NCBI GenBank assembly: GCA_023134145.1
Contig: JAGLUW010000004.1
Coordinates: 1-64,000, forward strand
Reading direction: 5' to 3'
From: Sulfuriflexus sp.
GTDB lineage: Bacteria; Pseudomonadota; Gammaproteobacteria; AKS1
DNA: 64,000 nucleotides
The position numbers and the translations under genes were made by a program. Below the pieces are notes generated by a model. It saw only the letters and a program-made list of their open reading frames with translations, made no database searches and was not told the origin of the DNA. Of this stretch, positions 1 through 6,848 are shown in pieces. The first letter of the stretch is position 1, and the number at the start of each line of letters is the position of its first letter.

Positions 1-2
1 AA

Positions 3-479
3 ACTATTGGAATGTTTAACCCAACTTGGCAAGAAGATAGTCACTTTGATAGCTGTTTTGATGACGCGGTTGATTTTGCATCGCGCGTTTTGGCACGGTT
101 CATTGCATCGGCTAACGGCGGGATTAATGCTAAGGAAATTGTCGCTAAAGCGATTGAAGATGCAGAAGATCCAAGAGTGATTGTATTAGAAAAATATACT
201 CCGTGGAAAAGAACAGTTCACACCTTATCTGAAGAGGCTCTCTATGTGGTTTACCCATCTCAGACTGGCGAATGGAGAATTCAAACAGTACCGGTTGAAT
301 TAGGTTCATTCGAAGATAGAAAATCGTTGCCTAAACCATGGGCAGGCTTATCCGATAAAGAGCTTAAAGAAGTGACCGGTATTGATGACGCTATGTTTTG
401 CCATAATGGTTTATTTATTGCGGGTGCAGAATCATTTGAAAGCACTATGAAAATGGCATCCATCGCACTTACACACTAG
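3..479 (+). CDS. MYG1/UPF0160 family protein, C-terminal part (5' end outside window)
   Basis: This is the C-terminal part of a MYG1 (UPF0160) family protein, a DHH-like metal-dependent hydrolase family whose eukaryotic member is an RNA exonuclease. The frame is open from base 3 and reads through before the first ATG at 12, so the N-terminal metal-binding half lies upstream of the window. Family features visible are a FNPTW segment near the start, a VLEKYTPWK segment, YPSQTGEWRIQTVPV, the GSFEDRKSLPKPWAGL block and the terminal HNGLFIAGAESF block. It ends with TAG at 477-479. A glutaredoxin gene follows 50 bases downstream on the same strand and may share the transcript. The family assignment is from recalled motifs; the activity in bacteria is inference. 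Confidence 0.78.
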   Translation, partial: TIGMFNPTWQEDSHFDSCFDDAVDFASRVLARFIASANGGINAKEIVAKAIEDAEDPRVIVLEKYTPWKRTVHTLSEEALYVVYPSQTGEWRIQTVPVELGSFEDRKSLPKPWAGLSDKELKEVTGIDDAMFCHNGLFIAGAESFESTMKMASIALTH

Positions 480-529
480 AAGTGGAATCCAAATTTTCAT
501 CACTTTTAACAGGATGAGTAACACAATTC

Positions 530-787
530 ATGACAGCCAAAGTTGAAATGTACGCCACCAGTTCTTGCAGACACTGCATGGATGCCAGAGAGTTTCTGCA
601 AGCGAAGGGTATTGAATATGAGGAGTACCTGTTAGATCTGATGCCACTCGAAAAAGATACGATGATTGAGCGCTGTGGTCAGAAGTCCATACCGCAAATA
701 TTCATAAATGCTCAGCACATTGGTGGTCTAACGGATCTAAGAGAGTTGGATAGTAATGGTAAACTGGATAAACTACTCACCAGATAA
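530..787 (+). CDS. grxC: Glutaredoxin 3 (GrxC-type)
   Basis: Small cytoplasmic dithiol glutaredoxin of 85 residues, the usual length. It reduces disulfides and glutathione mixed disulfides using glutathione. The active site is C13-R-H-C16 in the context SSCRHCMDA; the canonical motif is CPYC, so the two middle residues are unusual, although both cysteines are kept. The cis-proline loop (KSIPQIFI, about residues 52-59) and the glycine pair that binds glutathione (HIGGLTDL, about 63-70) are present. A purine-rich stretch (aggatgag) lies about 10 bases before the ATG. It sits just after the MYG1-family gene. Confidence 0.9.
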   Translation: MTAKVEMYATSSCRHCMDAREFLQAKGIEYEEYLLDLMPLEKDTMIERCGQKSIPQIFINAQHIGGLTDLRELDSNGKLDKLLTR

Positions 788-874
788 ACGCAATTAAGTG
801 GTCAGAGAAAACAATTGGTACCAGAGAGTAATTGTTTCTAATTTAGTTTTATTTTTTGAATGAGGATTGTTTAG

Positions 875-1276
875 TTGGATAATCAGAAGCAAATAGAGCA
901 GTTGGTATTATTGTGTATTGATACGGCTAAGGAAATGTTAAAAGAATATAAGGTGATTATTCCTTTTGGCATTCGTAGTTTTAATGATTCTGAAGACATG
1001 AAGATGAATTGCCCTGGGGATAAAATTCCTGATATGGATTATTCTGAACAGATTGATAATGTTGTGAGTGAGTTAAAAGAATTTGTTGTGAATGAAAATA
1101 TATTTGCGACGGCTTTTGTTATGAATCTCGAATCAGATGATGGTTCGGGTATTGGTTTGCAAATTGAAACGGAACAGTCATCTGTATTGTTTGTTTATCC
1201 TTATAGAGAAGAAAAGGACGATTGGGTTATTGATGAGCCGATACAAACAGGTCAGTTGATGACGAAAGTTTTTTAA
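875..1276 (+). CDS. Hypothetical protein, 133 aa, TTG start
   Basis: I do not recognise this protein. It is acidic, has no signal peptide and no membrane segment, and looks like a small cytoplasmic alpha/beta protein. The N-terminal 25 residues form a likely amphipathic helix (QIEQLVLLCIDTAKEMLKEY). No ATG is available at the 5' end: the frame starts with TTG at 875, preceded by TGAGGA at 861-866, a good ribosome binding site at 8 bases spacing, which decides the start. A short hairpin (1278-1300) follows the stop. The gene belongs to a run of small same-strand genes (530-2133) with intergenic hairpins, so each may be its own unit. Confidence 0.6.
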   Translation: MDNQKQIEQLVLLCIDTAKEMLKEYKVIIPFGIRSFNDSEDMKMNCPGDKIPDMDYSEQIDNVVSELKEFVVNENIFATAFVMNLESDDGSGIGLQIETEQSSVLFVYPYREEKDDWVIDEPIQTGQLMTKVF

Positions 1277-1277
1277 A

Positions 1278-1300
1278 TTAAAGGCGACAGTACCCTTTAA
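1278..1300 (+). terminator. Short gene-end hairpin with CAGT core
   Basis: TTAAAGG and CCTTTAA pair around a loop containing CAGT, followed by an AT-rich stretch (ttattctt). It is a weak intrinsic-terminator candidate directly after the 133-aa gene, and one of several similar hairpins in the window (see findings). Confidence 0.4.
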
Positions 1301-1329
1301 TTATTCTTAATAAAATGCCGGAGTATCGT

Positions 1330-1743
1330 ATGTTAGAAGAAAATGCCCAACAGATTGCAGAGCAGTGGTTAACGCATGCGGCAGAAAGTGCCGGGCAAAA
1401 AGACCTTCAGTCACATATGGGAATGATATCAAAACGCATTAGCGTTCAGGGTGTTCCCGGGTTTGATAGCATTGATTACGATGTATGGTACAAGCAGTGC
1501 AGACATCAGTTTGAAAATTCCATGATAAAAAGCATTGCTTACAAGGGTTTTAATTTTATAAGTGCAACTGAAACTCAGATTGTATTTACAGTTTTTGAAA
1601 CAGTGATAGGGGCAGATGGCACCCTCAATGAACAGATCGTAGAGAAGTCACTGGAGAAAGAGGGCGATGATGTGTGGCGACTAGTGCTGGAGCGGGTGCT
1701 TATCGAGAATGATGCGATGAGAAATCATGAGTTATCAAAATAA
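1330..1743 (+). CDS. NTF2/SnoaL-like small protein, 137 aa
   Basis: Probable NTF2-like (SnoaL/DUF4440 type) cone-fold protein, judged only from length and layout: an N-terminal helix (ENAQQIAEQWLTHAAESA), a middle segment with WYKQCRHQFEN, then alternating strands (FNFISATETQIVFTVFETV; VWRLVLERVLIE). Such folds serve as ligand-binding or enzymatic scaffolds, so no reaction can be given. An upstream in-frame ATG exists at 1315, but GGAG at 1320-1323 sits 6 bases before the ATG at 1330, so I take 1330 as the start. The frame ends at 1743 and is followed at once by a hairpin. Confidence 0.55.
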   Translation: MLEENAQQIAEQWLTHAAESAGQKDLQSHMGMISKRISVQGVPGFDSIDYDVWYKQCRHQFENSMIKSIAYKGFNFISATETQIVFTVFETVIGADGTLNEQIVEKSLEKEGDDVWRLVLERVLIENDAMRNHELSK

Positions 1744-1761
1744 AAGGGATTCGCCCCTTTG
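1742..1761 (+). terminator. Short gene-end hairpin
   Basis: AAAGGG and CCCTTT pair with a 6-base loop directly after the stop codon of the 137-aa gene. The U-tract is poor, so it is only a candidate terminator. Confidence 0.4.
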
Positions 1762-1782
1762 AATGGTATAGAGAATCGATAG

Positions 1783-2133
1783 ATGGACAACGAAAAACTA
1801 GACAAGATAGTAGCTGATGCCCACAAGGCCAAGGATAAGCGTGACCTGGGTTATCGTGAACGGGCGCTTAAGATGTACCCTCATATCTGTGGTCGGTGTG
1901 CGAGGGAGTTTGCTGGCAAGGAATTGCGTGAGTTGACGGTGCATCATCGTGATCATAATCACGATAACAATCCAGCCGATGGTAGTAACTGGGAATTGCT
2001 GTGTTTGTATTGCCACGACAACGAACATCAGCGGCAGCAGGTGGCGGGTCAGGGCTCAGGCGCGTCGGCTAAAACGGATGCCGCAACGTTTAATCCCTTT
2101 GCCGATCTTAAGTCGATGATCGATAAAAAATAA
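1783..2133 (+). CDS. yajD: YajD-family HNH nuclease
   Basis: Homolog of E. coli YajD, a small HNH endonuclease-fold protein of about 115 residues; this one has 116. Zinc ligands are visible as C36-G-R-C39 and C74-L-Y-C77-H, and the HNH core lies between them: H54-H55-R-D-H58-N-H60, then the strongly conserved stretch DGSNWELLCLYC and a terminal DNEH. The C-terminus carries the family's NPFADLKSMIDKK tail. A less conserved Gly/Ala/Ser linker separates core and tail. The physiological DNA substrate is unknown; the family is widespread in Gammaproteobacteria. The ATG at 1783 gives the normal length. A good hairpin terminator follows. Confidence 0.88.
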   Translation: MDNEKLDKIVADAHKAKDKRDLGYRERALKMYPHICGRCAREFAGKELRELTVHHRDHNHDNNPADGSNWELLCLYCHDNEHQRQQVAGQGSGASAKTDAATFNPFADLKSMIDKK

Positions 2134-2152
2134 AAGGGTCAGTGACCCTTTA
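2132..2152 (+). terminator. Intrinsic terminator after yajD
   Basis: AAAGGGTCA and TGACCCTTT form a near-perfect stem at the yajD stop codon, followed by tatattctta. The CAGTGACC core recurs in other gene-end hairpins of the window. Confidence 0.55.
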
Positions 2153-2174
2153 TATTCTTATAGTATTAAGACGC

Positions 2175-2471
2175 TTACTCTACTGGAGGTTTCTTTTCCC
2201 GCTGGCATGGTTTTACAAGTATCTCTAGATAAAAGGACTCAAGCCCCTCAGACTCAGCCCAGCTAATCGACTTATTAATCTCAGACAGGTGAATAACTTT
2301 ACTACTGGCTTCATCTGCGCCAAAGCGGCAGTCAAACCCCCAATAATCAGCCCCTTCAGGTAAAGCCTTGCCACGTTCTCGCTTTACATATTTATTTACT
2401 TCGTGCTTAAAGGCTTCAAACATCCTTGGTGGTTTAATTTTTTTGTGTGCTACTAAAAACGTTTTTTTCAT
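2175..2471 (-). CDS. DUF6172 family protein
   Basis: Small soluble protein of 98 residues that I assign to the DUF6172 family by its pattern: MKKTF at the start, KIKPPRMFEAFKHEVNKY, RERGKALPEGADYWGFDC, RFGADEASSKVIHLSEIN and SFYLEILVKP near the end. The function of the family is not known to me. The frame can be extended three codons to a GTG at 2480, but the family normally begins MKKTF, so I chose the ATG at 2471. It is transcribed against yajD and divergent from the dsbB-like gene. No membrane segment is visible. Confidence 0.65.
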   Translation of the reverse strand: MKKTFLVAHKKIKPPRMFEAFKHEVNKYVKRERGKALPEGADYWGFDCRFGADEASSKVIHLSEINKSISWAESEGLESFYLEILVKPCQREKKPPVE

Positions 2472-2617
2472 AATACCCACATATTATTTAACTTGAACTT
2501 CGATATTAGCATTATAAATAGTAATAGGGTTTAGATCCTCATTTTCTCTAATATAGTAATAGACTCCATTTTAGTTATATATTTCCTATATTCATGTATT
2601 TCAAATAGAATTCATAA

Positions 2618-3070
2618 ATGACTGAAACACAACACATACAATTACCAACGCCGTCCGATACCGGTTGGATGCTCATTTTTATTTGCTGGTTATTAGCCGC
2701 AGCGGGCACATTGGGAAGCTTGTTCTTCAGTGAGGTGATGGGACTGAAACCGTGCGTATTGTGCTGGTATCAACGTATTTTCATGTATCCATTAGTGATC
2801 ATTTTTTTCGTTGGCTTATTTCCGCTTGATCGGGCTGTTTTTCGTTACGCATTACCCGTCGCGATGATAGGTTGGTGTTTTGCCGTTTATCATTATCTTG
2901 TTTACTCAGGCTATATTCCTGAGAATCTACAGCCATGCAGTGAAGATGCCTCATGTGCAGAAATTAATTTGGAATTGTTTGGTCTTATTACCATCCCGAT
3001 GATGTCCATACTTTCTTATACGGCAATCATTGTATTGCTTTTTATGTTTCGGAGAAGAACTCAATCATGA
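2618..3070 (+). CDS. DsbB/BdbC-type disulfide bond formation membrane protein
   Basis: Inner-membrane quinone-dependent thiol oxidase of the DsbB/VKOR-like group. It re-oxidises a periplasmic thioredoxin-fold oxidase. The 150-residue chain has four membrane helices (about 18-38, 54-72, 76-96, 119-145). The first cysteine pair C46-V-L-C49 lies in the family motif KPCVLCWYQR, and the second periplasmic pair C107...C113 lies in QPCSEDASCAE. It overlaps the next gene by ATGA (3067-3070), and that gene is a DsbA-like oxidase, so the pair forms one redox module. Pairing and size resemble the BdbC/BdbD systems rather than enteric DsbB, whose partner gene is elsewhere. Confidence 0.85.
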   Translation: MTETQHIQLPTPSDTGWMLIFICWLLAAAGTLGSLFFSEVMGLKPCVLCWYQRIFMYPLVIIFFVGLFPLDRAVFRYALPVAMIGWCFAVYHYLVYSGYIPENLQPCSEDASCAEINLELFGLITIPMMSILSYTAIIVLLFMFRRRTQS

Positions 3071-3720
3071 AGAAATTTTCCTTTGTCGCCATTGCGATAG
3101 TGCTGCTATTTTCTGTTTTTGCTGCCGGTACTTATTTTTATAATAGCCAAAAAGCAGATGAGGCTAACGCAAATGCACAAAAAAATAATTCGGTACTTGA
3201 ACGAGCCTATTCTCCATCCATAGGTAACAAAGATGCGAAAGTGACCATTGTGGAATTTTTTGATCCGGCTTGCGGTACCTGCAAGGCCTTTTCGCCATTT
3301 CTGAAAGAATTAATGGAAGCCTATCCTGGCAAGATAAGATTGGTAATGCGTTACCTGCCATTGCACCAAGGTTCCGATGAAGTGGTTAAGATTCTTGAAG
3401 CTGCAAACCAGCAGAATAAATTCTGGGGAACGTTGAGCGCGGCGTATGTGACCCAATCATCATGGACTAAGCACCACGTGGCTCAACCGGATGAATTTTG
3501 GCGGATGGTGAGTTACACAAAACTGGATATCGAGAAAGCGAAACAAGATGTAAAAAGTACCGTCATTTCAAAACGCATACAGCAAGATATTGCAGATGCT
3601 AAAAAACTAAACGTCACTAAAACGCCGGGTTTCTTTGTGAACGGGAAACCACTGACGCGTTTTGGTTACCAGCAATTACAGGACTTGGTTGAAACCGAAC
3701 TTCTTAATAATTACAAATAA
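3067..3720 (+). CDS. DsbA/BdbD-like thiol:disulfide oxidoreductase
   Basis: Membrane-anchored or secreted thioredoxin-fold oxidase of 217 residues. An N-terminal hydrophobic segment (about 5-25) is a signal anchor, followed by the thioredoxin domain, with active site C69-G-T-C72 in EFFDPACGTCKAFSP and the cis-proline loop in VTKTPGFFVNGKPL (about residues 190-203). CGTC differs from the CPHC of E. coli DsbA. The start overlaps the DsbB-like gene by four bases (ATGA), implying translational coupling and that the membrane protein re-oxidises this one. Likely role: introducing disulfides into exported proteins. Substrates cannot be read from the sequence. Confidence 0.87.
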   Translation: MKKFSFVAIAIVLLFSVFAAGTYFYNSQKADEANANAQKNNSVLERAYSPSIGNKDAKVTIVEFFDPACGTCKAFSPFLKELMEAYPGKIRLVMRYLPLHQGSDEVVKILEAANQQNKFWGTLSAAYVTQSSWTKHHVAQPDEFWRMVSYTKLDIEKAKQDVKSTVISKRIQQDIADAKKLNVTKTPGFFVNGKPLTRFGYQQLQDLVETELLNNYK

Positions 3721-3788
3721 GTGGTGTCTGTGTTCTGGCTTCAATTATGCATTTGTTATTGTACCAATTAATTAAACTATAAAAGTGT

Positions 3789-4064
3789 ATGGATAGATTG
3801 AATACTGAGACCGACATTAATCCTCTCGATAAACTTCCATCGCTCTTAAAGAAAAATTTAGATAAGAACCTTTGTACCTGTAATGAGGTACCCAAGATGG
3901 ATATTATCAATGCTATTGTTAATGGAGCGACAACGGTGGAAGAGGTGAAGAAACAAACCTACGCCACGATGGGCACTGGCTGTTGTACTCAGCAGGTCGA
4001 GCGGCTAATTGAGTGTCTTTGTGCACCTGAGCCGGGGAAAAGAAGGAAGAGAAGAGGGAAATGA
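3789..4064 (+). CDS. BFD-like [2Fe-2S]-binding domain protein
   Basis: 91-residue protein with a bacterioferritin-associated-ferredoxin-like (BFD) [2Fe-2S] domain. Such domains hold four cysteines as C-x-C and C-x2-C. Here the first pair is C29-T-C31 in NLCTCNEVPKMDI. The second region reads GTGC65-C66-TQQVERLIEC, so the cysteines are adjacent instead of separated by two residues; C76 is a further cysteine. The helix DIINAIVNGATTVEEVKKQTYAT is typical of the domain. The C-terminus is short and very basic (KRRKRRGK). It may act as an electron-transfer or regulatory subunit, but no partner reductase is adjacent. Cluster binding is inference because of the altered ligand spacing. Confidence 0.72.
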   Translation: MDRLNTETDINPLDKLPSLLKKNLDKNLCTCNEVPKMDIINAIVNGATTVEEVKKQTYATMGTGCCTQQVERLIECLCAPEPGKRRKRRGK

Positions 4065-4081
4065 AAGATCCCATTTTCTTA

Positions 4082-4110
4082 ATGGGGTCAGAACACAATA
4101 CTTTCTAATA
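4082..4110 (+). repeat. GGGGTCAGA dispersed repeat, left-hand half
   Basis: The segment contains GGGGTCAGAACACAATAC followed by TTCTAATAT. The same words occur in the inverted element at 9196-9256, and a reverse-oriented partner (gtgctctgcccca) lies at 4888-4900 on the other side of hsp20. It is read as one unit of a REP/BIME-like family. Confidence 0.5.
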
Positions 4111-4121
4111 TAGGGTGAAAT

Positions 4122-4142
4122 AAAGGAGGCAGTGCCTTTTTT
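4122..4142 (+). terminator. Hairpin with T-tract after BFD-like gene
   Basis: AAAGGAGGCAGTGCC followed by six T residues. The stem (AAAGG/CCTTT, with an internal GGCAGTGCC palindrome) plus the T-run fits an intrinsic terminator for the upstream [2Fe-2S] gene. Confidence 0.5.
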
Positions 4143-4164
4143 ACAGTTCAGGCAGCATTCGAAG

Positions 4165-4191
4165 AATCAAGGGGGGCAGCCCCCCTTGATT
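4165..4191. terminator. Strong 12-bp hairpin at the 3' end of hsp20
   Basis: AATCAAGGGGGG and CCCCCCTTGATT form a perfect 12-bp stem with a 3-base loop. It lies 24 bases beyond the hsp20 stop codon (minus strand). There is no clear U-tract on either strand, so it may be a transcript 3'-end stabiliser or weak terminator rather than a classic intrinsic terminator. Confidence 0.45.
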
Positions 4192-4214
4192 ATTAAACTC
4201 CCGACTTTTCTAAC

Positions 4215-4730
4215 TCATTCCACTTTAATATTACGGCGTTGTGCACGCGCTACTTTTGGAACAGTTAATTCCAGTACACCATTTTTAAAACTGCTTTTAG
4301 CCTTATCAATATTCACATCGGCGGGTAGTCCGATAGTGCGTGAATATTCTCCATGTGCTATTTCGGATCGGAAATAGTCGGCTTTCTCTTCCTTGTCTTC
4401 ATAGCTGGTACTGGCTTTTAGTGTGACACTATTATCGGTCATGGATATATCCAGATCCTTTTTGTCTACACCGGGCAATTCAGCTCTAATTAGTAAGTCT
4501 TTATCACTATCAATGATATCGACCTTCGGTAGTTTACCTTCGGCAAACATTGGAATATGTGACTGAGCAGCACTCGGCCAATGGAATGGATGCATCCAGT
4601 CCCGATTTCTTAGGTTAGAAAATAAGTTATCAAATTCATCAAATGGTGACATTATCCTGCGTGCAGGATTAGGCGTGGTTTCCTCGATATCAGTCACAGT
4701 GGGGTTCGTTTTCTTGTGAGCTTGTGTCAT
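4215..4730 (-). CDS. Hsp20 / alpha-crystallin family small heat-shock protein
   Basis: ATP-independent holdase chaperone of 171 residues. A variable N-terminal arm (residues 1 to about 65, with SPFDEFDNLFSNLRN) is followed by an alpha-crystallin domain (about 65-160): KVDIIDSDKDLLIRAELPG, KKDLDISMTDNSVTLKAS, YFRSEIAHGEYSRTIGLP and GVLELTVPKV, which carries the conserved G-x-L. The frame extends upstream, but GGAGGT five bases before the ATG at 4730 fixes the start. About 95 bases upstream lies an FNR-type site (4825-4838), placed where an activator would touch RNA polymerase, so induction under low oxygen is possible. No sigma-32 promoter is obvious. Confidence 0.92.
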   Translation of the reverse strand: MTQAHKKTNPTVTDIEETTPNPARRIMSPFDEFDNLFSNLRNRDWMHPFHWPSAAQSHIPMFAEGKLPKVDIIDSDKDLLIRAELPGVDKKDLDISMTDNSVTLKASTSYEDKEEKADYFRSEIAHGEYSRTIGLPADVNIDKAKSSFKNGVLELTVPKVARAQRRNIKVE

Positions 4731-4797
4731 GACATACCTCCGTTGCAGAGGCCGCTGGCTAAACAACCAACTACGCGGCGGTTTAATTAAACTAGAT

Positions 4798-4803
4798 AGT
4801 ATA
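4798..4803 (-). promoter_or_regulatory. Candidate -10 element of hsp20
   Basis: On the minus strand this reads TATACT, a good -10 hexamer. A start about seven bases downstream would give a leader of roughly 60 bases and put the FNR-type site near -41. There is no good -35 hexamer, as expected for an activator-dependent promoter. Confidence 0.4.
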
Positions 4804-4824
4804 AATTAATTTAGGGAAATTGCA

Positions 4825-4838
4825 TTGACCTATATCAA
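4825..4838. promoter_or_regulatory. FNR/ANR-type binding site upstream of hsp20
   Basis: TTGACCTATATCAA matches the FNR family dyad (TTGAT-N4-ATCAA) with one change in the left half. Its centre is about 31 bases from the candidate -10 box, which is the class II activator position. The match is seen; regulation is inferred. Confidence 0.5.
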
Positions 4839-4887
4839 ACGCAGATCAAATAAAGACATTACAGAAATAGATACTATTCGAACAACT

Positions 4888-4900
4888 GTGCTCTGCCCCA
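4888..4900 (-). repeat. CTCTGCCCCA dispersed repeat, right-hand half
   Basis: gtgctctgcccca is the reverse-oriented end word of the GGGGTCAGAG family, with one base missing compared with the copy at 9239-9252. It lies upstream of hsp20, opposite to the unit at 4082. Confidence 0.45.
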
Positions 4901-4925
4901 TTTATTTGGTTTTTAAAAATCACTA

Positions 4926-5356
4926 TCAGCGTTTAAGGGGGTGTTTACCCCAGTACCATAATAATAAAAAGCCAAACAACATTCCACCGAGATGAGCGAA
5001 GTGGGCGATACCTGCCAGAGTGCCAGTCACCCCTGCGTATAACTCGACACAGGCATAGATCAATACAAACCACTTTGCCTTCAAGATGATGGGCGGAAAG
5101 AGTAACATCAATCGTTCATTTGGAAAGGCCATGCCAAACGCCAGCAGCAGGCCAAACACACCGCCCGAGGCACCGACAGTGGGATAGATAGAGCCATCAC
5201 TTACTGCCTGGCAACGAATAACTGCACCAGACCTGCACCTATTACACAAACAAAATAATAAATTACAAAAGCCTTGGAGCCCCAGGCGTTCTCAATCCGT
5301 GAACCAAACAACCACAGCGCGTACATATTGAGCAAAAACTGCGTCGGCTTTTCATG
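4926..5356 (-). pseudogene. Rhomboid-family intramembrane protease, 5'-truncated and frameshifted
   Basis: Remnant of a rhomboid serine protease. Reading leftwards from 5356, one frame encodes FLLNMYALWLFGSRIENAWG and GSKAFVIYYFVCVIGAG, then hits a stop at 5201-5203. The family sequence resumes in another frame with SDGSIYPTVGASGGVFGLLL and runs to the normal end at 4926. The catalytic serine motif GASGG and the histidine motif AHFAHLGG are both kept in the distal part. A single-base frameshift lies between about 5203 and 5215. Everything upstream of the histidine opening the N-terminal membrane block is gone: at about 5356 the homology ends against the MlaC-like remnant. Not functional as written, unless the frameshift is a sequencing error, and even then the N-terminus is missing. 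Confidence 0.8.
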
Positions 5357-5661
5357 GCGGGATGGTGGAGAAGCTGGCTCAGTATCGTCACGGTCGTGTG
5401 GTTTTTTTACGCCCTATGGGTAACCCGCAAACAGGTGAGTTAACGCTTCGCGTGATAGCCTATCGGCAGGGAAGCCCGCAATCTCGGCATTTGAGTTTCA
5501 GAAGCGGTTGGAAGATCTATGATGTTTCGTCGAATGGACAAAGTGCGTTGGCCTATTACCGGACGCAATTTGCTATTGAGGCACGGCAACAGGCTAGGCC
5601 TTATTTTGCAGGTCAACCACCGGTGGCTTACCGCGGAAGGCCATACCAGTACCGCCGTTAG
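5357..5661 (+). pseudogene. MlaC/Ttg2D-like C-terminal fragment
   Basis: Open frame whose body resembles the last third of MlaC/Ttg2D-type periplasmic phospholipid-binding proteins: YRHGRVVFLRPMGNPQTGEL, a strand LTLRVIAYRQG, then the hallmark GWKIYDVSSNGQSALAYYR with TQF and a short tail. Family members are about 200 residues long with a signal peptide; only about 95 codons remain and no signal peptide or ribosome binding site precedes the ATG at 5362. The 5' side abuts the truncated rhomboid gene in the opposite orientation, so I treat it as a deletion remnant. The family call is from recalled pattern and is moderate. Confidence 0.5.
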
Positions 5662-5726
5662 GCAATTATAGTGTGGCTAAAATTTAATTTCTCCATCCGC
5701 TTTAAATCATTGAAAAAAAATAAATT

Positions 5727-5761
5727 AGGTACATACTGAATCTGGAAAGCGCGGAAGTCTT
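5727..5761 (+). repeat. Upstream block shared with second host-attachment gene
   Basis: GGTACATACTGAATCTGG and the following GAAAGCGCGGAAGTCTTATT recur with few changes at 23469-23503, in front of the paralogous gene. The duplicated segment therefore included upstream regulatory DNA, probably the promoter. Confidence 0.55.
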
Positions 5762-5782
5762 ATTCTAAGAAGGAGGAAGACA

Positions 5783-6226
5783 ATGTCAAAATTCTGGATA
5801 CTTGTAGCAAACAGTAGTCATGCCCGTTTTTTTACCACTGATACGGATTCTGCAGCATTGCAGGAAAGAGAAGACCTAGTCCACCCGGAATCACGCGAGC
5901 ATGCCCGTGACCTTACTAGCGACTTACCCGGTAAACAGCATGATGCCAATGCGTCTGGTCACCATGCTGCGGATACAACGAGTGACCCGCACGCAGAGGA
6001 AGTGATTCATTTTGCCCGGGAGGTTGCTGATCATTTACGAGAAAAATTAATGGGCAATGAATTCTCTCACCTAGTGGTTGTTGCTGAGCCTTCTTTTTTG
6101 GGTGTGTTACGTAATGAATTTGATGCACAGGTAAAGAAGGTGGTGACATTGGAAGTAAATAAAAATCTGGTTAAACACTCGCTGGAAGATATTCGTGCGC
6201 ATTTACCAACGAGCCTGCCTGTTTAA
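5783..6226 (+). CDS. Host attachment family protein (PF10116-like), copy 1
   Basis: 147-residue soluble protein of the family named for attachment of Agrobacterium to host cells. Structurally it belongs near the release-factor-1/baeRF-like fold; the true role in free-living bacteria is unclear. Family marks: FWILVANSSHARFF at the start, the DLTSDLPGK segment, a His/Asp-rich loop (HDANASGHHAADTTSDPH), the helix EVIHFAREVADHLREK, and FSHLVVVAEPSFLGVLRN with terminal EVNKNLVKH. AGGAGG 7 bases before the ATG sets the start. A near-identical paralog is at 23525-23968, including its upstream region. Confidence 0.85.
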   Translation: MSKFWILVANSSHARFFTTDTDSAALQEREDLVHPESREHARDLTSDLPGKQHDANASGHHAADTTSDPHAEEVIHFAREVADHLREKLMGNEFSHLVVVAEPSFLGVLRNEFDAQVKKVVTLEVNKNLVKHSLEDIRAHLPTSLPV

Positions 6227-6299
6227 AATAGGTCAATGAGGTCAGGCTCCATATTATTCTTGTCCACTTTTATTATGACAAATTAAAAGAGAGTATCTA

Positions 6300-6800
6300 A
6301 TGAAAAATTTATTAAATCTTCCAATTATTCTTGCTACTGTTTTTTTCTGTAACTCGCTGTTCGCAGCAGATGTGATCAGTGATAAAAGTATCGGTATGGA
6401 ACTAGCACGTGATATTGCTAATGAGGCAGTTATGGCCTGTCGTAAGGATGGATATCATATCGCTGCAGTAGTCGTGGATCGTCACGCTATCATGCGGGCA
6501 GCATTAAGGGATGATTTGGCTTCACGCTTTACGCTGGAGATAGCTGAGCGCAAAGCGAATATGACGGTAATGGCATGGACAGATAGCGGTCGGTTTAAAA
6601 GTGCTCGTAGCGATATTCGGCAAGAATTAAATCATATCAATGGTCTTATCGTTATGACGGGCGGCGTCAAAATTATAGCCGGTGGTTTTAATCTTGGTGC
6701 AATTGGCGTGAGTGGTGCGCCGGGTGGTGAAAAGGATGAAGCCTGTGCAAAGAAGGCATTAGATAAACTTCAGGAACGTATTGAGTTTTCTATCGAATAA
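6300..6800 (+). CDS. GlcG/HbpS family heme-binding-type secreted protein
   Basis: 166-residue periplasmic protein of the GlcG/HbpS (DUF336) family. A signal peptide covers residues 1-22 (ending FCNSLFA/AD). The mature domain shows the family pattern: ELARDIANEAVMACRKDGYH, IAAVVVDRHAIMRAALRDD, ERKANMTVMAWTD, GLIVMTGGVKIIAGG and LGAIGVSGAPGGEKDEACA. Family members bind heme or related ligands in some bacteria or sit in glycolate operons. The ligand here is unknown and no glycolate oxidase genes are nearby. GAGAG lies nine bases before the ATG. It precedes the DUF5706 gene by 48 bases on the same strand, possibly sharing its transcript. Confidence 0.85.
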   Translation: MKNLLNLPIILATVFFCNSLFAADVISDKSIGMELARDIANEAVMACRKDGYHIAAVVVDRHAIMRAALRDDLASRFTLEIAERKANMTVMAWTDSGRFKSARSDIRQELNHINGLIVMTGGVKIIAGGFNLGAIGVSGAPGGEKDEACAKKALDKLQERIEFSIE

Positions 6801-6848
6801 TTTAACCGGGGCAGCTCACTGTTTCCGCTAAAATAAGAAGAAAAACAT

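Noticed and set aside
4132-4377. Open frame on the plus strand starting just before the hsp20 end
   Set aside because: It covers the strong GC hairpin and the antisense of the alpha-crystallin domain, with no family match.
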